This document shows positions 1 through 7,187 of a stretch of 64,000 nucleotides of DNA, piece after piece. The DNA lies in the NCBI GenBank assembly GCA_020638495.1, contig JACKIN010000002.1, positions 124,001 to 188,000 on the forward strand. Reading direction: 5' to 3'. The notes under the pieces are model-generated. The model searched no databases, was not told the DNA's origin, and saw nothing but the letters and a program-made list of their open reading frames with translations. The position numbers and the translations under genes are program-made. Numbering within the stretch: position 1 is the stretch's first letter; each line of letters starts with the position of its first letter. Source of the DNA: Geminicoccaceae bacterium. Its GTDB lineage: Bacteria; Pseudomonadota; Alphaproteobacteria; Geminicoccales; Geminicoccaceae.

Positions 1-23
1 GATACTGCGTGGCTCGCTGGCGC

Positions 24-710
24 TCATCCCCAAGGGCCACGTCGCCGCAGCAGCCGGCGATGGCTGAGCGGCATGACGAGCACAGCCCCGGCGACGAAGC
101 CGCCGACATGCGCCCACCAGGCGACACCAGCGCCGGCTGGTGCCGTGAACGCGCTCAGGAGCTGAAAGCCGAACCAGATCGCCAAAAGCCAGGCGGCCCG
201 CATCTCGTGCAGCAGCATGAAGCTGAAGGGGAAGAAGACGACGACACGCGCCCGCGGGAACAGCATGAAATAGGCGCCGAGCACGCCCGACAGGGCACCC
301 GAGGCGCCGATCATCGGCACGGTCGAGGCGGGGTCCGGCAGAATCTGCAGCCCTGCTGCGGCGAGCCCCGCGGCCAGATAGAGAAAGGCGAAGCGAAAAT
401 GCCCGAGCCGGTCCTCGACATTGTTCGCGAAGACCCAGAGAAAGAGCAGGTTGGAGGCGAGATGCACGAGGCCGCCATGCAGGAACATGGAGGTGACGAA
501 GGTCGCCCAGGCGGGCACGAGCTGGAGCTCAGGCGCCAGCACGGCTTGGCCGGTGACCACGGCCGGGATCAGCCCGAGGCTGTAGACGGAGCGGTCCAGA
601 CCACCATCCCTGCTGATTTGCCAGAAATAGGTTGCGACGCACGCGACGATGAGCAGACAGGCGACAACGGGCAGCCGCGTCGCTCGGTTCAGGTCCCTGA
701 TCGGAAACAG
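24..710 (-). CDS. Rhomboid family intramembrane serine protease
   Basis: Multi-spanning membrane protease that cuts substrate transmembrane segments within the bilayer. The nucleophile Ser is in GASGALSG (about residue 137) and the partner His is in AHVGGFVAG (about residue 201); an HGGLVHLASN segment supplies the conserved His/Asn in the oxyanion region. The coding frame extends upstream of the first GTG (558-560) with family-typical sequence (FPIRDLNRATRLP) and a first membrane helix, but contains no ATG, GTG or TTG there. I therefore place the start at a CTG at 710, preceded by AGAGGCAGG, about 15 nt after the stop of the upstream gene. Length of about 228 aa fits the family. The function is secure; the non-standard start is inferred from homology and the ribosome site. 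Confidence 0.85.
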   Translation of the reverse strand: MFPIRDLNRATRLPVVACLLIVACVATYFWQISRDGGLDRSVYSLGLIPAVVTGQAVLAPELQLVPAWATFVTSMFLHGGLVHLASNLLFLWVFANNVEDRLGHFRFAFLYLAAGLAAAGLQILPDPASTVPMIGASGALSGVLGAYFMLFPRARVVVFFPFSFMLLHEMRAAWLLAIWFGFQLLSAFTAPAGAGVAWWAHVGGFVAGAVLVMPLSHRRLLRRRGPWG

Positions 711-724
711 CGCCGCCTGCCTCT

Positions 725-1330
725 TCAGCTGCGGCTTTCGAGCTTCGGTCGAATAGCCGTGAGGCTGGGACAGCGGGGCCGGTCGGGCTCGACCGCGCGC
801 CGTGGCTCGCAGGGCCTGAGCGTGTCCGCGGACATGCGCGCGAGCTCCTGGTATTCCCTGGTGCCCTTACCCTTCCAGGCGATCTCGGATGGCTCGAGCG
901 GGCGCACGACGCGCGCCGGAACGCCGGCCACCAGATGCCCCTCCGGCACCTCGAACCCGGCCTTGACGAAGGCCATGGCGGCGACGAAGGCATTGGCGCC
1001 GACCACCGCGCCGTCCATGACGGTCGCGTTCATGCCGACGAGCGCGTTCCGGCCGATCCGGCAACCATGTAAGATCGCTCCGTGGCCGACATGCCCGTCC
1101 TCCTCGATGACGCAGTCCTTGCCGGGGAAGCCGTGCATGACGCAGCAGTCCTGCACGTTGGCGCCGGCTTCGATGATCAGCCGGCCGAGGTCGCCGCGCA
1201 ATGAGGCCAGCGGCGCCACGTAGACCCCGGCACCGATGATCACGTCGCCGATGACGACGGCCTCGGGATGCACGAAGGCGCTCGCGTCGATGACCGGACG
1301 GATGCCGGCATATTCATAGATGCGGCCCAC
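725..1330 (-). CDS. Gamma-carbonic anhydrase family protein (PaaY/CaiE-like)
   Basis: A left-handed beta-helix protein built from hexapeptide repeats across residues 10-150. The metal-binding His set is visible (MHGFPGKD at about 66, GHVGHG at about 80-83, LHGC at about 88). The stretch EEDGHVGHGAILHGC followed by IGRNALVGMNATVMDGAVVG closely resembles PaaY, a thioesterase-like member of the gamma-CA group, but no phenylacetate genes are nearby. True carbonic anhydrase activity is uncertain. The C-terminal 40 residues are Arg/Pro-rich and probably disordered. The downstream rhomboid gene follows after about 15 nt, so the two are probably co-transcribed. Confidence 0.85.
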   Translation of the reverse strand: MGRIYEYAGIRPVIDASAFVHPEAVVIGDVIIGAGVYVAPLASLRGDLGRLIIEAGANVQDCCVMHGFPGKDCVIEEDGHVGHGAILHGCRIGRNALVGMNATVMDGAVVGANAFVAAMAFVKAGFEVPEGHLVAGVPARVVRPLEPSEIAWKGKGTREYQELARMSADTLRPCEPRRAVEPDRPRCPSLTAIRPKLESRS

Positions 1331-1432
1331 GCCTCGTTCTCCCTTGCCGATGGCCGGGCCGCATCAGGCGGCCCGCTCGGTGCGAGCGCAAAGCACGGCG
1401 TGACGCGCGCGGCAACCCGGATGGCCGCCGCG

Positions 1433-1717
1433 TCAGCTGCTCGGCGGCACCCGGTGCTTGGTCGGTGCCGGGCGATCATCGCCGACCGGATCGAGCTCCA
1501 TCAGGGTTTCGGCGATGCGCTGGAGCAGCGGTGCGCCATTGCCGGGCATGCCCTCCTCCTGGGCAACGGCCAGCTCGCTCTGGTCGTATTCCCATTGCCG
1601 GAGAATCGCGACCTTCTGCTCAGTCGTGAGCCCCGGCGCCGACCTGACTGCCTCGGGATCGCTGAAATGCGCCGCCGGATCGTCCAGCGCCTTCTGGTAG
1701 TCGATCGTCGCGCCCAT
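1433..1717 (-). CDS. Small conserved hypothetical protein, 94 aa
   Basis: Small acidic soluble protein with the segment LTTEQKVAILRQWEYDQSELAVAQEEGM, a pattern I recognise from short alphaproteobacterial proteins of unknown function. The ATG is preceded by a good GAGGAG ribosome site. No membrane segment or metal motif is seen. It lies 102 nt upstream of the gamma-CA/rhomboid pair on the same strand and may share their transcript. Function unknown. Confidence 0.7.
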   Translation of the reverse strand: MGATIDYQKALDDPAAHFSDPEAVRSAPGLTTEQKVAILRQWEYDQSELAVAQEEGMPGNGAPLLQRIAETLMELDPVGDDRPAPTKHRVPPSS

Positions 1718-1809
1718 TGCTCGCTCCTCATCGATACGCTCGCCGCACGAGCTCGCTGGAGATGAAGTGCCAGATCTGCAGATGGTTCCCCGGGCGGTCG
1801 CTTCAATGC

Positions 1810-1835
1810 GCGCCCGGCCGGCTCAGGCCGGGCGC
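1810..1835. terminator. Hairpin over the tusA stop codon
   Basis: Perfect 10-bp inverted repeat GCGCCCGGCC / GGCCGGGCGC with a 6-nt loop that includes the tusA stop codon. The following T-tract is poor, so it may act as an RNA-stabilising 3' end rather than as a strong intrinsic terminator. Confidence 0.5.
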
Positions 1836-2074
1836 TTGATCAGCGTCAGACGGAAGAGGCCGTCCTGCTCGACCACGTCGGCCAGCTCGTGCCCGGTCGC
1901 CTCGGTGAACTCGATGAAATCGTCGGGAGCCGCCGGATCGGTGGCGAGCACCACGATGGTGGCACCGCCCGGCAACAGGGCGAGCGCTCGCCGTGCCTCG
2001 AGCAGCGGCAGGGGACAGTTGAGCCCGCGCGCATCGACAAGGACAGCGGTGGCTCGGGGCGGGACATCGTTCAT
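1823..2074 (-). CDS. TusA/SirA-family sulfur carrier protein
   Basis: 83-residue TusA-like protein. The active-site Cys sits in the hallmark motif RGLNCPLPLLEARRAL near residue 20, where it carries a persulfide in sulfur relay (tRNA thiolation, cofactor sulfuration or sulfur oxidation depending on the paralogue). The C-terminal half (FIEFTEATGHELADVVEQDG) matches the family's second alpha-beta unit. Nothing adjacent identifies the partner. A 10-bp perfect hairpin overlaps its stop codon. Confidence 0.88.
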   Translation of the reverse strand: MNDVPPRATAVLVDARGLNCPLPLLEARRALALLPGGATIVVLATDPAAPDDFIEFTEATGHELADVVEQDGLFRLTLIKRPA

Positions 2075-2120
2075 GCCCGAATGAAACCGACAATCGGGCG
2101 ATGGGGCAAGCGTCCGCCGC

Positions 2121-2786
2121 TCAGCGCCGGCTCAGCACCTGGTCCAGCGGCTTCCTGACCCGCGCCGCTGCCGGTGTACGGGCGTCGGCGGCGGGATAGC
2201 CCGTGACAATCAGGATGAACGGCTTCTCGCGCTCCGGGCGACCGCAGACACGGTTGAGGAAGCCCATGGGCGAGGGCGTGTGGGTGAGCGTGACGAGCCC
2301 GGCCCGATGCAGCGTGGCGAGCAGGAGGCCGGTCGCGATGCCCACCGATTCGCCGACATAGTAGTGCTTGCGGCGTGCGCCATCGGCGGCGATCCCGTGG
2401 CGCTCGGCGAAGACGGCGATCAGCCAGGGTGCCGTCTCGAGAAAGGGCTTGCGCCAGTCGGTGCCAAGCGGCGCGAGCGCCTCGAGCCATTCCGGGCCGG
2501 CGCGCTCGGCATAGAAGGCCCGCTCCTCCGCTTCGGCCGCGGCCCGCAGCTCGGCGCGCAGCTCGCCCTTGCCGATCAGGCAGAAATGCCAGGGCTGCTG
2601 GTTGGCACCGGAGGGTGCGGTGGTCGCCGCCCGGATCGCGGCCAGGACCACGGCTTCCGGGACGGGGTCGTCGGCGAAGTCGCGCACCGTGCGCCGGCGA
2701 CCGAGCTGGGCCGCGAAGCCCTCGGCGCGCGCCACCATCTCCGCTTCGGGGAGACGTCGGTAGTCGTCGAGGGGAACGAGCTCCAT
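2121..2786 (-). CDS. Nitroreductase family FMN-dependent oxidoreductase
   Basis: 221-residue member of the nitroreductase fold. RRRTVRDFADDPVP near residue 30 and APSGANQQPWHF near residue 57 are the flavin-binding signatures; VGESVGIATGLLLATLHRAGLVTLTHTP is the second conserved FMN/dimer segment. Such enzymes use NAD(P)H to reduce nitro, quinone or halogenated aromatic substrates. The internal spacing is closest to the iodotyrosine-deiodinase-like/RutE-like branch, but the substrate cannot be predicted. It lies 46 nt upstream of tusA on the same strand. Confidence 0.88.
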   Translation of the reverse strand: MELVPLDDYRRLPEAEMVARAEGFAAQLGRRRTVRDFADDPVPEAVVLAAIRAATTAPSGANQQPWHFCLIGKGELRAELRAAAEAEERAFYAERAGPEWLEALAPLGTDWRKPFLETAPWLIAVFAERHGIAADGARRKHYYVGESVGIATGLLLATLHRAGLVTLTHTPSPMGFLNRVCGRPEREKPFILIVTGYPAADARTPAAARVRKPLDQVLSRR

Positions 2787-2831
2787 CTTCCCGCCTTCCT
2801 GCCCGACAAGCCGGAGATCACGCCAGCCGCT

Positions 2832-3497
2832 CTACGGTCGGCCGGCCGGCAGATGACCTTCCTTGATGTAGATGAGGCTCGCGTCGAGCGCACGCAGCGA
2901 GAATTGCGAGCCGGCCGGCTGGCGAAACCAGGCCCAGGCCCGATGCAGCCGGCCCACCTTCTCGATGCGGCCGTCGACGAGGAAGGCTTCGATGCCGCCG
3001 GGCCCGACCTCCCGATCGACCACCGTGCCCGGGGCCAGACGCTCGAGCCGGACGACCTCGTCCCGGTGCCGGTGCAACGGGAGAACCTCCGCCCCCGGCG
3101 TCGGAGCGTGCCATGCGTCCGGGTGCGTGGTGTCGAGACGCACCGGTGTTAGGTCGTCGGCGGCGAATTGCCGGAGCTTGACCAGGATGACGCATCCCTC
3201 GTCGAGGATCGGGCTGTGGCTGGTGCCGGGCGGATTGCGCACATAGGTCAACCGGGGATAACTGCCGTGCTCGTCGCCGAACGTGCCTTCCAGCACCAGG
3301 AACTCCTCGCCGCCCTCATGGGTGTGGGCGCTGAAGCGGCTCTTCGGCGCGTAGCGCACGACGCTCGTGGCCCTTGCCACCTCGCCGCCGATACGGTCGA
3401 GCATCTTGCGCTCGACGCCTGGCATCGGCGAGGCGACCCAGTCCACGGCTGCAAGGTCGACAGCCTCGGTGGCCGCGAAATCCGCTCTCAGCTGCAT
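2832..3497 (-). CDS. Cupin-domain protein
   Basis: 221 aa with two cupin-like halves. The N-terminal one carries HTHEGGEEFLVLEGTF near residue 75, a canonical metal-binding motif, followed by PGTSHSP. The C-terminal half repeats the pattern more weakly (LPLHRHRDEVVRLERLAPG, then GGIEAFLVDG). This resembles the cupin region of ChrR anti-sigma factors, but there is no N-terminal zinc finger and no adjacent sigma gene. I chose the ATG at 3497 because GGAGGG lies about 10 nt upstream; an in-frame start at 3551 lacks this. Likely a small-molecule sensor or an oxygenase-like enzyme; role unknown. Confidence 0.7.
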   Translation of the reverse strand: MQLRADFAATEAVDLAAVDWVASPMPGVERKMLDRIGGEVARATSVVRYAPKSRFSAHTHEGGEEFLVLEGTFGDEHGSYPRLTYVRNPPGTSHSPILDEGCVILVKLRQFAADDLTPVRLDTTHPDAWHAPTPGAEVLPLHRHRDEVVRLERLAPGTVVDREVGPGGIEAFLVDGRIEKVGRLHRAWAWFRQPAGSQFSLRALDASLIYIKEGHLPAGRP

Positions 3498-3586
3498 GGC
3501 CCGGCCTTTCCCTCCACTCCAGGATGACCGGGATATGGGGTCGACCCACACAGGGAACCAAGGGTGCCGGTGGCAGCCTGCGCTGC

Positions 3587-4000
3587 TCAGCCCGAAACAG
3601 CGACCCTGTCGCGCTCGATGTGCCGGACGCTGAACTCGCTGCCGAGCAGGCGGCGCAGTGGCTGCGAGCGCTCGATGGCGGGACGTGCTTCGGCTGTCTC
3701 GAACGGCTCACCCGCGGCGGAGGTGGCTTCGGTGACGGTGACAGCGGGGACCTGCGGCACGATCTGCACGCCGATCCAGAGGCTGGCTTCTGCGTCGATC
3801 TCGGGCCGGAGCCAGGGCCGCAGGTCGCGATGCAGGGGCAGGGAGCCCCAGGCGTAGAGATCGCCCTCGACATGGTAGGCCCTGACACCGTCGATCGGAT
3901 CGGCGATGCGCAGGAGATCGCGCCATTCGCGCGACGAGGGATTGCGAAAGACCTCGACAAGGCCGACACCGCGGGCCTTGATCGTCGTGAAGTGGGGCAT
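3587..4000 (-). CDS. Hypothetical protein, 137 aa
   Basis: Begins MPHFTTIKARGVGLVEVFRNP with a GGCAGAAG ribosome site. No recognisable motif; predicted mixed alpha/beta soluble protein with the pattern ADPIDGVRAYHVEGDLYAWGS and a terminal VRHIERDR segment. It sits upstream of the cupin gene on the same strand and could be its transcriptional partner. Family not recognised. Confidence 0.55.
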   Translation of the reverse strand: MPHFTTIKARGVGLVEVFRNPSSREWRDLLRIADPIDGVRAYHVEGDLYAWGSLPLHRDLRPWLRPEIDAEASLWIGVQIVPQVPAVTVTEATSAAGEPFETAEARPAIERSQPLRRLLGSEFSVRHIERDRVAVSG

Positions 4001-4080
4001 CGGGCTTCTGCCTTTGCGGCCGGTTGCCGGAAGGTGCCCGCGCCTCGGGCACCACATCGCCCGAGGCTAGCGCATCAAGG

Positions 4081-4095
4081 TTAACGGCCGCTTAA
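4081..4095. promoter_or_regulatory. CtrA-like binding box
   Basis: TTAACGGCCGCTTAA is an exact TTAA-N7-TTAA match to the CtrA consensus of alphaproteobacteria. It lies 28 bp upstream of the amidase ATG and in the divergent gap before the hypothetical gene ending at 3587. The match is seen in the sequence; regulation by CtrA is inference. Confidence 0.45.
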
Positions 4096-4123
4096 GGACA
4101 AGCGGGCAGTCGGTGGAGAGGAC

Positions 4124-5557
4124 ATGGAGTTCGCAGAGTATCGCCGCCACGACGCCACGGCGCTCGCGGCCCTCGTCAGGGAGCGGGAGGTTTCTGCTCT
4201 CGAGCTCCTCGAGATCGCCCTAGCCCGGGCCATGGCCGTGCAGCCTGCCTTGCAACCGCTGAGCCTCCTGGAAGAGGGCTTCGGTCGGGCCGAGATCGCG
4301 CGTGGCCTGCCGACCGGACCCTTCACCGGCGTACCCTTTCTCCTCAAGGATCTCTTCGCTTTCCTGCCGGGTACGCAGCTGACCAATGGCAGCCGGCTCT
4401 TCGGCCGGTTCGACTGCACCTTCGAATCCACCCTCGTGGCCCGGCTGCGCGCCGCCGGGCTCGTCGTCTTCGGCAAGACCGCCGCACCCGAGCTCGGCGT
4501 CAACGTGACCACCGAGCCCGTGCTGCACGGGCCGACCCGCAACCCCTGGGACCCGACGCGAAGCGCCGGCGGCAGCTCGGGTGGGGCAGCGGTGGCGGTG
4601 GCCGCGGGAATCCTGCCGATGGCCCATGGCGGTGACGGCGGCGGCTCCATCCGCATCCCGGCGTCCGCCTGCGGTCTCGTCGGCCTGAAGCCCAGCCGCG
4701 CCCGCAACCCGATCGGGCCCGTGGTCGGCGAAGCCTGGAACGGGCTGGTGGCGGGCCATGTCCTGAGCCGCAGCGTGCGCGATACGGCCCTGGCCCTGGA
4801 TGCGACGGCCGGGCCGGAACCGGGCGATCCCTATGCCTGCCCGCCGATTGCCGGCAGCTTCGCTGCCGCCGCCGGGCGGGACCCGCAGCCGCTGCGCATC
4901 GGCTTCGTGACCTCGCTGCCGGGCGGTTCACCAGTTGAAGGAGCGTGCATCGCGGCGACCGAGGCCGCGGCCAGGAAGCTCCAAGATCTCGGCCATCATC
5001 TCGAAGAGCTGATGCTGCCGCTCGACGCGCAGCGCCTGCGGCGGACGATGGAGACGATCGTCGCCGTCAACCTCGCTCGCGACCTCGACTTCTGGGCGGA
5101 GACGCTCGGCAGGCCGGCGGACCGCACGGCGGTCGAGAGCTGCACCTGGCTCCTCGCCGGGCGTGGTCGCCGGGTCCGGGCAACGGAGTACGGTCGGGCG
5201 ATCACCACGCTGCACCAGACGTCGCGCCAGCTCGGCCAGGTCTTCGGCCGCCACGACCTGATCCTCACGCCGACGCTCGGCACCCTGCCGCCGCCGCTCG
5301 GCCTGCTCGATCAGAACATGGACGATCTCGACCGGTTCCTGGAGCTGAACGCCACCTTCATTCCCTTCACGCCGCTCTACAACATGACCGGTTGCCCGGC
5401 GATCAGCCTGCCGCTCGAGCAGTCACCGGACGGGATGCCGATCGGCGTCATGCTCGGCGCCGCCCTCGGTCGCGAGGATCTGCTGCTCGCCGTAGCCGGC
5501 CAGCTCGAGCGTGCCCATCCATGGTTCGATCGCGTGCCGCCCGAGCGCGCTGCCTGA
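4124..5557 (+). CDS. Amidase signature-family hydrolase
   Basis: 477-residue amidase of the AS family, which hydrolyses amide bonds with a Ser-cisSer-Lys triad. All three elements are visible: Lys in VPFLLKDLF (about 75), the cis-Ser in SAGGSSGGAA (about 151) and the nucleophile in GGDGGGSIRIPAS (about 175). The C-terminal FTPLYNMTGCPAISLPL is also family-typical. No GatB/GatC neighbours and no glutamine-amidotransferase features, so it is not GatA; 6-aminohexanoate-cyclic-dimer-hydrolase-like enzymes are the closest type I recognise. Substrate unknown. A perfect CtrA-like box lies just upstream. Confidence 0.85.
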   Translation: MEFAEYRRHDATALAALVREREVSALELLEIALARAMAVQPALQPLSLLEEGFGRAEIARGLPTGPFTGVPFLLKDLFAFLPGTQLTNGSRLFGRFDCTFESTLVARLRAAGLVVFGKTAAPELGVNVTTEPVLHGPTRNPWDPTRSAGGSSGGAAVAVAAGILPMAHGGDGGGSIRIPASACGLVGLKPSRARNPIGPVVGEAWNGLVAGHVLSRSVRDTALALDATAGPEPGDPYACPPIAGSFAAAAGRDPQPLRIGFVTSLPGGSPVEGACIAATEAAARKLQDLGHHLEELMLPLDAQRLRRTMETIVAVNLARDLDFWAETLGRPADRTAVESCTWLLAGRGRRVRATEYGRAITTLHQTSRQLGQVFGRHDLILTPTLGTLPPPLGLLDQNMDDLDRFLELNATFIPFTPLYNMTGCPAISLPLEQSPDGMPIGVMLGAALGREDLLLAVAGQLERAHPWFDRVPPERAA

Positions 5558-5730
5558 GCGCGGCGGCGATCGCCGGCATGCCCGCCTCTGGCTTTGCCCC
5601 CGTCTTGCCTTGAAAGCGTCATGCGGCTGGTTTAGCACTATCGCAGCTAAGTCGATCTGGTGGTCTCGCGACCGCGGAGCGTCGAGATGTGGCTCGGAGA
5701 ACATCGACAACCCAAGACTAGGCAGGCCTG

Positions 5731-6309
5731 ATGCGCGGGCCGGGCACGTCATCGTTGTCGCTGTCCGCCTGCCCGGCCCTGGTGTTGAATGCCGACTACC
5801 AGCCCCTCAGCTATTTCCCGCTTTCGCTCTGGAACTGGCAGGAAACGGTCAAGGCGATCTTCCTCGATCGTGTCGCCGTGGTGCAGCACTACGACCGGTC
5901 GGTGCGCTCGCCCGCCTTCGAGATGCGGCTGCCCAGCGTGGTGGCGCTCAAGGAATACATCCCCCAGAGCCGGCGCCCGCCATTCACCCGCTTCAACGTC
6001 TTCCTCCGTGACCGCTTCACCTGCCAGTACTGCCAGACGGGGCTGCCGGCGCCGGAGCTGACCTTCGACCACGTGATCCCGCGCTCGCGTGGCGGCGTGA
6101 CGACCTGGAGCAACATCGTCACCGCCTGCAATCGCTGCAATCTGCGCAAGGGCAGCCGGCTGCCGAAGGAATGCAGCATGCATCCCATGCAGAAGCCGCT
6201 GATCCCGTCGACCCACCAGCTACAGCGCAACGGCCGGGCCTTCCCGCCCAACTACCTGCACGAGAGCTGGCGCGACTATCTCTATTGGGACACCGAGCTC
6301 GAGCCCTGA
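5731..6309 (+). CDS. HNH endonuclease domain protein
   Basis: 192 aa. The nuclease core occupies residues 95-140: a zinc knuckle CQYC (98-101) paired with CNRC (133-136), the HNH His in FDHVIPRSRGG (about 114) and Asn in WSNIVTACN. The N-terminus (PALVLNADYQPLSYFPLSLWNWQ) is highly conserved in a stand-alone HNH family common in alphaproteobacteria. It is probably a chromosomal nuclease of unclear physiological role rather than a restriction or homing enzyme: there is no methylase, intron or phage context. Confidence 0.85.
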   Translation: MRGPGTSSLSLSACPALVLNADYQPLSYFPLSLWNWQETVKAIFLDRVAVVQHYDRSVRSPAFEMRLPSVVALKEYIPQSRRPPFTRFNVFLRDRFTCQYCQTGLPAPELTFDHVIPRSRGGVTTWSNIVTACNRCNLRKGSRLPKECSMHPMQKPLIPSTHQLQRNGRAFPPNYLHESWRDYLYWDTELEP

Positions 6310-6361
6310 GCCACGGCAGTTCGGGCTAGCGCCCGAAGCGAATTTTTCCTAGCCTCACTCA

Positions 6362-7048
6362 ATGGATACGCGATCCGACAGTGCCGAGATCGAGCGGCTG
6401 CGCGCGGAGCTGGACGTGCTCCTCTACGCCACGAGCCACGATCTGGCGGAGCCCGCGCGCACCGTCCGGGGCTTTCTCGACCTGCTGCAGCGGCGCTACG
6501 GGTCGGCTCTCGACGACGATGCCAGGGAGTTCATCGGCTTCGCCGTCGACGCGGCGGGCCGGCTCGAGGTGATGCTCGCTGGCCTGCTCGAGCTCGGTCG
6601 CATCGGCCGGCAGGAGCCGGCGCACGTCGCCCTCGATCTGGCGGCGATCGCCGAGGCTGCCGCAGCGGGTTTTCGGCCGAATGTGACAGCCGCGGGCGGC
6701 AAGCTGGAGATCGGAGAGCTGCCGGCCTGCGAGGGCGACCCCGACCTCTGGCGACGCCTCATCGCCATTCTCATCGACAATGCGCTGACCTATCGGAGTG
6801 CGGCACCGCCAGTCATCCGCATCGATGGCGAAGCCGGCCGCATCACCATCGCCGACAACGGCATCGGCATCGCCGCCGAGTTCCACGAGCGGATCTTCGA
6901 GCCCTTCCAGCGGCTGCACACGCGAGACGCCATTCCCGGTGTCGGCATGGGGCTGGCGATCGCGCGCAAGATCGCCGAGCGTCAGGGCCGGCGGATCGAG
7001 CTGAGCTCCAGCCCCGGCACCGGCAGCCGCTTCGCGATCGTCGGCTGA
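6362..7048 (+). CDS. Soluble histidine kinase without a sensor domain
   Basis: 228 aa consisting only of a kinase core. The dimerisation/phosphoacceptor helix has H26 in TSHDLAEPARTV. The ATPase domain shows the N box (LIDNALTYR), the G1 box (DNGIGIA), an F box (IFEPFQRLH) and the G2 box (GVGMGLAIARKIAE). The kinase type resembles that of bacteriophytochromes and other PAS kinases, but no N-terminal sensor, membrane helix or neighbouring response regulator is present. It may be recruited by another protein. No clear Shine-Dalgarno precedes the ATG. Confidence 0.85.
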   Translation: MDTRSDSAEIERLRAELDVLLYATSHDLAEPARTVRGFLDLLQRRYGSALDDDAREFIGFAVDAAGRLEVMLAGLLELGRIGRQEPAHVALDLAAIAEAAAAGFRPNVTAAGGKLEIGELPACEGDPDLWRRLIAILIDNALTYRSAAPPVIRIDGEAGRITIADNGIGIAAEFHERIFEPFQRLHTRDAIPGVGMGLAIARKIAERQGRRIELSSSPGTGSRFAIVG

Positions 7049-7116
7049 CCGCGGGGGATTGGTTTCGATCCGGCATGGGCCGCGCGCATCATCCTGATTG
7101 AACGTCGTGGAAAATG

Positions 7117-7143
7117 CGCTAACACTTGCGCTGCGGCTTAGCG
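7117..7143. promoter_or_regulatory. Inverted repeat upstream of the sugar importer
   Basis: CGCTAA and TTAGCG arms separated by 15 nt, 45 bp before the ATG of the binding-protein gene. The layout suits an operator for a sugar-responsive repressor. No regulator gene is adjacent; inference only. Confidence 0.3.
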
Positions 7144-7187
7144 ATTGTAACGAAACCTGCCGCACGGGCAATTGGGAGGCTCGATTC

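Noticed and set aside
5731..6309. Homing or phage-borne endonuclease
   Set aside because: Composition matches its neighbours, and no intron, phage or mobile context is present.
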